Assembly (NCBI GenBank): GCA_022784805.1
Contig: JALFYG010000202.1
Span: 1-12,443, forward strand
Length of the DNA stretch: 12,443 nucleotides
Source: Spirochaetales bacterium
GTDB taxonomy: Bacteria; Spirochaetota; Spirochaetia; Sphaerochaetales; Sphaerochaetaceae
Direction of reading: 5' to 3'
Positions 6,643 through 12,443 of this stretch are shown here, piece by piece. Within the stretch, counting starts at the first letter, position 1. Every line of letters begins with the position of its first letter. Below the pieces are notes generated by a model. It was not told the origin of the DNA and ran no database searches. It saw only the letters and a list, made by a program, of their open reading frames with translations. The translations under genes were made by a program, and so were the position numbers.

Positions 6643-7920
6643 TCACCTTGCCAAGAAACCTAGGCTTGAAGAAAAAAGCATCACACAGAGTCCGATCAGT
6701 ACACAAACCACAAACGGAATAATACAGTTCTTTAATACCGGCTTATACTTCAGTCCCACAATCTGAGCTGCATAGTTACCAGCCAGTGCTGTAGGAGGCA
6801 TGATGTCTCCAAGGCAGCAGAGGAAAGAAAGAGCTGCTGCAACTACGATATCGTTGCAACCTCCGTTCTGTATCAAAACAAGGAGGAACGGAACACCCAT
6901 TACAGATGCAGCTCCATAGCTTGATACCGCGCCGAAGGCTGGCATGATTGTACAGGAAGCAAAGTAGACAAAAGCCAAGCCCAAGCTTAGGGATGAAACA
7001 ACTATCCATCCTCTGGCACCCACAAGTGTGAGGACCTGAATGAACATTCCTACACCCATAAGCTTTGCAATGACTGGGATAGTTGTTTCCATTGCATCCA
7101 AAGCCTTCTTCCATGGATTGAAACGCTTACCAGTAAAACATGCAACTATTGCAGAGATAAGGAAGATCAGACATGTTCCAAGCTGTGGAAATGATGGAAT
7201 AACCTTAGATAGAACCAATAAAGCCACAAGAACTATGATAGGTATATATAACTTAAAACCATACTTCTTTCCTGTCTCTGTATCGAGGCTCTTCTCCAAA
7301 TCCTCAATCTTCAAGTTCTTGCAATATTTAAGTCCCAGGAAAAGCACAATAAATATTGCTGCAGGAATTGTCATGAGAAATAACGGGCCTTCAAAGCCGA
7401 TATATGGCATATCCACACCACCACCAATAAGCATTGCAGGAATATTTATTGGAGGGGCAGCCATTCCCATGATGGCGGCCATACAGATTATGGCACCTGT
7501 CTTTTCCTTTGGTATTCCAATAAGGAGCAATACCGGAGCCACAAGAGCGCCTGCACTGAGAACAGCGGCAGTAGAGGATCCCGTGATCATTCCAGGAAAC
7601 ATCACCACCAGTACAAGGAGTATCAACATAAGGGCAGGAAGCTTATAAAACCTTCTGACGATTGCAGAGGAAAGAGCCTCCAATGCCCCTGACTCTTCTG
7701 TGGCAGCCATAAAGAGCATTGCTGTGGAGATGATCAAAGATGTATCGAGATAAGCAAAAGTACCTTCAGCAAGGTGTCTGATAGGTATTCCTTCTCCCCC
7801 AACCAATGCTCCTGCCACAGCTCCTAGTATCATGGAGATAGATACTGGGAGCTTAAAGAGGAGATTGGAGAGAAGAAATACTCCAAGCATGGATAAAAGG
7901 CATATCAGTTCTATATCCAA
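6643..7920 (-). CDS. DctM-like multi-helix permease B
   Basis: A 425-residue integral membrane protein with about ten or more hydrophobic helices, resembling the large permease subunit (DctM) of TRAP transporters and other members of the ion transporter (IT) superfamily. It has the two-repeat layout of that superfamily. The first half carries PGMITGSSTAAV (109-120) and GMAAPPINIPAML (152-164), and the second half carries LGDIMPPTALAG, with its proline pair at 375-376. These paired motifs normally form the substrate/sodium site, so import of a small carboxylate or amino acid driven by an ion gradient is likely. The start is a TTG at 7920 with a near-perfect GAGGAGG 5 bases upstream; no other start fits. 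It follows the secreted 223-residue protein by 14 bases and precedes the 49-residue protein by 8 bases. No DctP-type binding protein is encoded in the visible operon. Substrate unknown. Confidence 0.85.
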   Translation of the reverse strand: MDIELICLLSMLGVFLLSNLLFKLPVSISMILGAVAGALVGGEGIPIRHLAEGTFAYLDTSLIISTAMLFMAATEESGALEALSSAIVRRFYKLPALMLILLVLVVMFPGMITGSSTAAVLSAGALVAPVLLLIGIPKEKTGAIICMAAIMGMAAPPINIPAMLIGGGVDMPYIGFEGPLFLMTIPAAIFIVLFLGLKYCKNLKIEDLEKSLDTETGKKYGFKLYIPIIVLVALLVLSKVIPSFPQLGTCLIFLISAIVACFTGKRFNPWKKALDAMETTIPVIAKLMGVGMFIQVLTLVGARGWIVVSSLSLGLAFVYFASCTIMPAFGAVSSYGAASVMGVPFLLVLIQNGGCNDIVVAAALSFLCCLGDIMPPTALAGNYAAQIVGLKYKPVLKNCIIPFVVCVLIGLCVMLFSSSLGFLAR

Positions 7921-7934
7921 TGTGTCCTCCTCAA

Positions 7935-8606
7935 TTAGAAGATGGCCTTAAATGCGTCAACTGTATCTTTTGATCCATACACAAGTGTGATAGGAACGTT
8001 GTTGCTTGTAGCAAAAGTAGTGAACTTTCCGTCTTCGTTTCCGTCTTCCTTGACAACGATAAATGAAGAGAGAGGAAGAACCATGTCGGCAAATGCATCA
8101 GAGAGAGCACCACGTCTTGTTGCGCCTCCGATGTGGCAGCAGATTACATCCACGCCGGCATTCTTCACGGCAGCCATAAACTCCTTGGCTCTCTGAGTCT
8201 CCTGCTCCTGGCTGATTCCAGCGGCTCCAAGTCCCTTTGTTGAGTTACCGACAGCGATGACAACTGTCTTGATTCCAGCAAGGTCTGCACCTGTTGCAAT
8301 CGGGTTATAAGTATAAGCGACAGTCTTAAGTCTCTTCATAACCTGCTCGATCATGGAGCCGTCTGTGCTCTGACCAAAGGATGTAACAAGGACAGGTCCC
8401 TGGAACTTTTCACCATTGCTTCCAATAGTGACCATTCTGTTCTTATCATTTGTCTGATACTTATATTGAGCTGCTGTCTCAGCTGAGTATGTTGCAGATC
8501 CCTCTACAGTTCCTGTAGATGGTGTGGTGGTGCTACTCTTTGTTGCAGAGAAAGCTGATGTAATCAAAAGCGAAATCAAAATCATAAATACAACTAGTTT
8601 TTTCAT
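7935..8606 (-). CDS. Secreted 223-residue protein, DUF6305-like
   Basis: The product has a clear signal peptide (KKLVVFMILISLLITSAFSA, residues 2-21), a Ser/Thr-rich linker (about 22-45) and a compact alpha/beta domain. Visible candidate-site motifs are VLVTSFGQSTDGSMIEQ (72-88), VVIAVGNSTKG (115-125), CCHIGGATRRG (156-166) followed by SD (169-170), and VYGSKD near the end. Strand-then-loop repeats of the type GQSTDG/GNSTKG suggest a Rossmann-like binding fold. From memory it matches the unnamed family DUF6305; I cannot confirm the accession. It has no lipobox, so it should be free outside the membrane. It sits as a single copy between the two permease/mini-protein/M14 blocks, 27 bases after hydrolase A and 14 bases before permease B. 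AGGAGAG lies 6 bases before the ATG. A role as solute-binding or substrate-presenting partner of the permeases is inferred from position only. Confidence 0.75.
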   Translation of the reverse strand: MKKLVVFMILISLLITSAFSATKSSTTTPSTGTVEGSATYSAETAAQYKYQTNDKNRMVTIGSNGEKFQGPVLVTSFGQSTDGSMIEQVMKRLKTVAYTYNPIATGADLAGIKTVVIAVGNSTKGLGAAGISQEQETQRAKEFMAAVKNAGVDVICCHIGGATRRGALSDAFADMVLPLSSFIVVKEDGNEDGKFTTFATSNNVPITLVYGSKDTVDAFKAIF

Positions 8607-8633
8607 ATATATCTCTCCTATTAATTATCAATT

Positions 8634-9782
8634 TTATACCAAAGGCTTAAGAATGGAATCAAAGCCACCATCAACTATATCCCAATACTCAGGGATACCT
8701 GAGATTACGATGGACTCTTCAGGATACTCCCAGGAATATGCCTCGGCGAGGTACCTTATACATGTCATATGGCGTGCGACACGCTCTATGAGTGGGTATC
8801 CATCCTCCGGAACATTAAAGTATATATATCCATCCAGACTTGCTTCATAGTAGTTGGGCTCATTGCCATTCACTATCAAGTCATCATCCATCTTTCCATG
8901 TAACGGTCCCATGGATGGATTATAGGTCTCCATAAGAGTCATCATGGAATCCGTGTTGTCTCCAAGACTTCTGTGGGAGAGTCCATAGGATGTGACACCT
9001 GAGTATTCAGCCCTCATATCCAAGTCATCAAAGTTCATGGAAATAGCCATATCAGAAGCAATGGACATTGCTGTGGTATTGTCTCTCTTCATATTAACCA
9101 TAGTGCAGTCAAGATAGAGGAACTCCGGAGATCCTTCATGCATATCCATGGTGATGGAAACATTCTCCTGGTTAATGAGATTGTATATGCCGTAGCATAC
9201 CTGCTCTGTCAAAACACCATCCTCTGTTCCGTAGTAGAGACGGTTTACGTTTCTTACCTCAGCATTCTCCGTTCCATATATTGTCCTGCCACTTGTTCCC
9301 TCATAGTAGTTTCTGTCAGGCCACTGATGTACAGGATTTGTAAGTCTGTTTCCCACCCTGAATGTACGCTCACTTCCGTCAGCGAGAGTCAAAGTGAAGA
9401 AATCCTGCATACCGTCAAAAGGAGAAGTATGAGTAAAGCCACTGTTATTTGTGCGAGGAATAATGATGACCCTACCCTCTTCCACTTCTATATTCTCAAT
9501 GAGCGCGGTGGCTGCAACTAAGCCAGCTGATTCATTGGGGTGAGTTCCCCCAAGGATCAGGAAGGTTCCACCCTCCACTCCGCTATCGAAGAAGTATACT
9601 TCGGTATCGAGACTGGTGCCCTTGAGACGTGGGGCATATTCACTGAGCATTTTGATCTCTGTGATATTAGGGTTCTCCCCGATCTCTTCGTTTACATGCA
9701 TCTTCAGAAAATCGACAGATGCAATGACAGCAACAATAATGGCGATGACTAAAACTATGATATTTTTGATATAACTCTTCAT
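8634..9782 (-). CDS. Membrane-anchored M14-family zinc hydrolase A
   Basis: A 382-residue AstE/AspA-like zinc hydrolase anchored by an N-terminal helix (about 6-23) with the catalytic domain outside the cytoplasmic membrane. The zinc ligands are His81 and Glu84 (LGGTHPNES) and His215 (MDMHEGSPE). The substrate motif has drifted to RNVNRLYYG (177-185), and Glu285 (LMETYNPS) is the likely catalytic residue. All catalytic positions are present, so it should be active. Compared with hydrolase B it shares the whole layout but differs in DMHEG for DLHEA and RLYYG for RAYPG, which may reflect a different substrate. GTGAGG lies 5 bases before the ATG and contains the stop codon of the preceding 49-residue gene. 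Family members remove succinyl, acetyl or similar groups, or trim peptides; which applies here is unknown. Confidence 0.88.
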   Translation of the reverse strand: MKSYIKNIIVLVIAIIVAVIASVDFLKMHVNEEIGENPNITEIKMLSEYAPRLKGTSLDTEVYFFDSGVEGGTFLILGGTHPNESAGLVAATALIENIEVEEGRVIIIPRTNNSGFTHTSPFDGMQDFFTLTLADGSERTFRVGNRLTNPVHQWPDRNYYEGTSGRTIYGTENAEVRNVNRLYYGTEDGVLTEQVCYGIYNLINQENVSITMDMHEGSPEFLYLDCTMVNMKRDNTTAMSIASDMAISMNFDDLDMRAEYSGVTSYGLSHRSLGDNTDSMMTLMETYNPSMGPLHGKMDDDLIVNGNEPNYYEASLDGYIYFNVPEDGYPLIERVARHMTCIRYLAEAYSWEYPEESIVISGIPEYWDIVDGGFDSILKPLV

Positions 9783-9789
9783 TTTAGCC

Positions 9790-9939
9790 TCACTTAATAT
9801 GTAGCGCCCTTAGGGCAAGGGGAATCAACACTGTTGCTATCGAAATCAAAATCACAACTCTGTCTTTACGAGTTATAAGTTCATAGAGAAGAATCAAGGC
9901 GAAGATTGTGATTATCAAGTAATAAAGAATAGAAATCAT
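9790..9939 (-). CDS. 49-residue two-helix membrane protein A (probable permease small subunit)
   Basis: This gene of 49 codons encodes two hydrophobic helices (about residues 3-19 and 28-46) around a charged turn (TRKDR, 23-27), with a basic end (LRALHIK). A strong AGGAGG lies 5 bases before the ATG and overlaps the TAG stop of permease A. The TGA stop of this gene lies inside the GTGAGG Shine-Dalgarno of hydrolase A. Length, helix spacing, C-terminal end and genomic position match the second copy at 6485-6634, while the residues between have diverged strongly. That argues for selection on a real protein rather than chance. The positive-inside rule would place the basic turn in the cytoplasm and both ends outside. 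The proposed role as a DctM-permease partner is inference. Confidence 0.85.
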   Translation of the reverse strand: MISILYYLIITIFALILLYELITRKDRVVILISIATVLIPLALRALHIK

Positions 9940-9948
9940 CTTCACCTC

Positions 9949-11226
9949 CTAGAAATTCAAAAATGACAGAGCTGTATCGCCAAAATAGACAAATACAAGA
10001 CCAAGAGCAATGAGAATGACCAAAATTATAGCTATCGCTTTTATTCTGTCCTTTCCCTTCACTTCGTCACTCTCTATCAAGAACGACGTTTCTTCAAAGA
10101 TTGAAGAACGCATTGATATCAATGGAATAATTGACAGCGCCATTGATACACCTGTTACGACAACCGGGCTACATAGCCATCCGATCGGGAACACTGCATA
10201 TGTAATAAGGAAAGCAGGAATGGCATCGGAAAAGAAGATTCCGATTATTGCAGAGATGGCCATCATCACCACAATCACAAGCTTTGTGTCATAAGGAAGG
10301 ATCTTCAATGAGTAGAAGCCTCTCACGCCTGTCATCGATGACACTTCAATAAATGAACCAAGCGCAAATAAGAATGCAACCGGCACTACTGCCTCCATCA
10401 GGGAGTCAGCCGTGGCCTTGATGCATCCTTTGACGCTTCCAAAGCCCTTGTTGATTACAAGAACCAACACGGATCCAATAAAGAAGTAGAGAGTATTACC
10501 TCCGATATAGCAAATACTTCCGCAGAGCCCATCAAAGAGAGATGTAAGAAGTACCATTAGAGCTAAAAGAAGGTACACTCCACACTTTTCTTCTCCTTCT
10601 TCCTCACCCACAGAAAGGGCTTTCATATTCAATAAGCCATAGATAATGAATACTGGAAGGGAGATAGCCAAAAGTGGAGCATAGAATCCATTATAAGGAG
10701 TAGGAAGAACACTTCCAGCTCCATTGGATGCAATGATTGCAGGAATTGAGTTAGGCGGCATGATTGCTCCGATGACTGAACCAATGGCAACTACTTCAGT
10801 TATCTTACTCTTTTTCACGCCGCTTTTTTTCATAGACTCAGAGACAATGACGCCTGTGGTCATTACGCTGGCCAAAGGAAAACCAGTGAGAGAAGAAGGG
10901 AAAGCAATGAAAAAGAGAGTCAAGAATGCCTTGAGAACCCTGTTTTTCACTCTTGCGACTCTATCATAAATAAGCTTAAATCCGCCTGCCTTGTAGAATA
11001 GGAACACAAAAAGCGCGGCACTGGCAATGCTGAGTGCAGCATCCAGGAACCCAAAAGGCCCCTCGACAATCTCTCTTACTCTTATTCCCATTCCGGAAAC
11101 AAGGCTACCCAAGAGGCTGGCTAGTAAGAGAAAGGCCACAGACCATTCTCTCCTGTTCTTAGTGATGACAGAGCCGATCAAGACCACGCCTGCCATCACA
11201 CAAAATACAATCACTTCCTCTCTCAT
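9949..11226 (-). CDS. DctM-like multi-helix permease A
   Basis: A 425-residue membrane protein, the same length as permease B and its clear paralogue. Both share a GI-R/H--EG-F--LD segment near residues 48-62, a FP--LTG/FPG-ITG stretch and the first-repeat proline motif, here GAIMPPNSIPAI (153-164). The second repeat has lost the matching proline pair: the corresponding segment reads ALSIIPLIS (363-371). This suggests altered transport chemistry or a different ligand. A longer in-frame extension to 11310 exists, but it lies entirely inside the preceding gene. The ATG at 11226, 4 bases after GGAGG and 10 bases after that gene's stop, is the right start and gives the matching length. It belongs to the IT/TRAP-large-subunit group by motif. 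It probably imports a small anionic product made by the enzymes beside it; the identity is unknown. Confidence 0.83.
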   Translation of the reverse strand: MREEVIVFCVMAGVVLIGSVITKNRREWSVAFLLLASLLGSLVSGMGIRVREIVEGPFGFLDAALSIASAALFVFLFYKAGGFKLIYDRVARVKNRVLKAFLTLFFIAFPSSLTGFPLASVMTTGVIVSESMKKSGVKKSKITEVVAIGSVIGAIMPPNSIPAIIASNGAGSVLPTPYNGFYAPLLAISLPVFIIYGLLNMKALSVGEEEGEEKCGVYLLLALMVLLTSLFDGLCGSICYIGGNTLYFFIGSVLVLVINKGFGSVKGCIKATADSLMEAVVPVAFLFALGSFIEVSSMTGVRGFYSLKILPYDTKLVIVVMMAISAIIGIFFSDAIPAFLITYAVFPIGWLCSPVVVTGVSMALSIIPLISMRSSIFEETSFLIESDEVKGKDRIKAIAIILVILIALGLVFVYFGDTALSFLNF

Positions 11227-11236
11227 TTCGCCTCCA

Positions 11237-12443
11237 TCAATATGCAGCTGCGCCGTAGTGACGTCTGTCATCTCCGATAGCGTAGATCCAGCCGTCTTCA
11301 TCGATTTCAAGGGCGGCGATACAACCTACGTGAGAGCTGTAGTCAAGATTAGTATCCAATAGCTCGAAGCCCATAGCCTCAAGACTAGCGAGAGTGGAAT
11401 CGCTGTAGCGGCCTTCGATATAGAGGGTCTTTGTGATTCCATCACGCCATGAGCGAGGAGCATTGGCAGCTTCTGCAACATTCATTCCAAAGTCAATGTA
11501 ATTTACGATTGCATTAAATGTTGCTGAGACCAGTGCCCAGTTTCCAGGGCTTCCAACAGCCAAAACTGGCTTTCCACTCTCGTCTGCTACGATTGTAGGA
11601 CATGTAGTTGAGCGGACTCTGATTCCAGGCATAAGAACGTTGACTTTTGCAGTTGCGTTATTTGTGAGGTTACCGAGGTGGGCGTTAAATACAAAACCTG
11701 TTCCAGGAACAGCAAGAGCTGAACCGAAGTTGATGCCGTTTGTATTTGTTGTAGAGACAACGTTACCCCACTTATCCATAGCGACCATGTGTGTAGTACC
11801 ACCCTGGTCTGGAGTATCGCCATTGAGAACCTTCTCGCCTGTGGAGGAGAGAGTAACGGAAAGCTTACCAGCTCTTGCTGTCTTAATTCTCTGTCCGACC
11901 TTGATATACTTCAGTCTTTCATTGATGGCATACTCTTTGCTGATAAGTGTCTGAGTCGGGAGATTGTAGTAATCTGGGTCTGCGATGTACTGGACTCCAT
12001 CCTGATAAGCCAAAGCAAAGGCATCAGCAAGAATCTCCACAGTCTCAGGTGAATCGTGGCCATAGGAAGCGAGATCGAAATTCTCAACAATGTTCAGAGC
12101 TTCCAAGAGTGGAATACCACCATTGGATGGACCACCTGTTGTGTAGATGGTATACCCACGGTATTTGGTGCTTACCGGTTCTCTCATTACAGATGTGTAG
12201 GAAGCGAAGTCTTCACGAGTCAAGACACCGCCCTGGCTCTGAATGTAGTCGACCATCATGTCTGTAAAGTCACTGTCATAGAATCCTTCGATTCCTTCAT
12301 CAGCGATCAACTCAAGAGTATCTGCAAGATCATTATTTGTGATGATGTCACCAATGTTCCACAAGAAGCCTTCATCTGTATAGAGACCGATGGAGTAATC
12401 GTAGTAGTTAAGGTTGTCATAACGACCTTCGATGTTTGTGTTC
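11237..12443 (-). CDS. Gamma-glutamyltransferase/CapD-family Ntn hydrolase (5' part outside window)
   Basis: About 401 C-terminal residues of a gamma-glutamyltransferase-family protein are visible; the reading frame is open to the edge, and roughly 130-180 residues including any signal peptide are missing. Family enzymes self-cleave at a threonine that becomes the nucleophile. Here this is the first Thr of GGTTH, codon 11795-11797. They then hydrolyse or transfer gamma-glutamyl groups, usually in the periplasm or outside the cell. Other family hallmarks are GGPSNGG, the small-subunit strand after TTH, CPTIV, VGSPGN, NVAEAANAPR and a final GDDRRHYGAAAY. Several residues that grip the gamma-glutamyl group in the E. 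coli enzyme appear changed (see findings), so the substrate may not be glutathione. CapD-like cleavage of poly-gamma-glutamate is an alternative. It lies 10 bases upstream of permease A. Confidence 0.87.
   Translation of the reverse strand, partial: NTNIEGRYDNLNYYDYSIGLYTDEGFLWNIGDIITNNDLADTLELIADEGIEGFYDSDFTDMMVDYIQSQGGVLTREDFASYTSVMREPVSTKYRGYTIYTTGGPSNGGIPLLEALNIVENFDLASYGHDSPETVEILADAFALAYQDGVQYIADPDYYNLPTQTLISKEYAINERLKYIKVGQRIKTARAGKLSVTLSSTGEKVLNGDTPDQGGTTHMVAMDKWGNVVSTTNTNGINFGSALAVPGTGFVFNAHLGNLTNNATAKVNVLMPGIRVRSTTCPTIVADESGKPVLAVGSPGNWALVSATFNAIVNYIDFGMNVAEAANAPRSWRDGITKTLYIEGRYSDSTLASLEAMGFELLDTNLDYSSHVGCIAALEIDEDGWIYAIGDDRRHYGAAAY

Noticed and set aside
7040..7648. A 202-codon plus-strand frame opposite permease B
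   Set aside because: It lies wholly antisense to a well-supported membrane protein gene, starts without a ribosome binding site, and its translation (repeated Ile/Pro/Ala) is the typical mirror of a hydrophobic gene.
11227..11310. N-terminal extension of permease A to 11310
   Set aside because: The extra 28 codons lie inside the GGT-family gene's 3' end, encode a non-hydrophobic sequence, and the ATG at 11226 has a good GGAGG and gives the same 425-residue length as permease B.
11789..12267. Overlapping plus-strand frames opposite the GGT-family gene
   Set aside because: They are antisense shadows; the minus-strand frame carries the TTH nucleophile and other family motifs and continues to the window edge.

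Overview
The window looks like chromosomal DNA of an anaerobic, probably host-associated bacterium. My best guess is a spirochaete of the Treponema/Sphaerochaeta type. The support is modest: the N-terminal style of the FemA/B-like fragment, a cytoplasmic permuted GH3 glycosidase, and a transport/M14-peptidase operon of a kind I associate with spirochaetes and other gut anaerobes. No rRNA, tRNA, CRISPR array, insertion sequence or phage gene was seen.

Left part (1-4207). It starts with the end of an unidentified plus-strand gene. This collides stop-to-stop with a truncated minus-strand FemA/B-type transferase fragment. A 224-bp intergenic region follows, containing a clear inverted repeat, and then a large GH3 glycosidase whose catalytic domain sits at the C-terminus (swapped order) with its own terminator. 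Next come an XRE-family regulator with a C-terminal Cys-rich (zinc-ribbon-like) domain and an unknown 106-residue protein. A hairpin that can terminate transcription in both directions closes this side.

Right part (4221-12443, all minus strand). This is one tightly packed operon, with gaps of 27 bp or less and several translationally coupled junctions. In transcription order it reads: gamma-glutamyltransferase-family enzyme (5' end outside the window), permease A (425 aa), 49-aa two-helix protein A, membrane-anchored M14 hydrolase A, a secreted protein I tentatively call DUF6305-like, permease B (425 aa), 49-aa two-helix protein B, membrane-anchored M14 hydrolase B, a secreted M14 hydrolase C, and an 88-aa unknown protein. 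The permease/49-aa/M14 block therefore occurs twice. The permeases have identical lengths, the small proteins have identical lengths, and the stop/Shine-Dalgarno junctions match.

Interpretation (inference). The operon looks like a surface salvage system. Enzymes outside the cytoplasmic membrane (a gamma-glutamyltransferase/CapD-like Ntn hydrolase and three AstE/AspA-like zinc hydrolases) would release amino acids or small acids from gamma-glutamyl, peptide or N-acyl substrates. Two DctM-like permeases with dedicated mini-subunits, and perhaps the secreted protein as ligand binder, would import the products. No canonical TRAP solute-binding protein (DctP) or four-helix DctQ is present. The two 49-aa genes, the duplicated block and unusual substitutions in the transferase pocket are the most novel elements.
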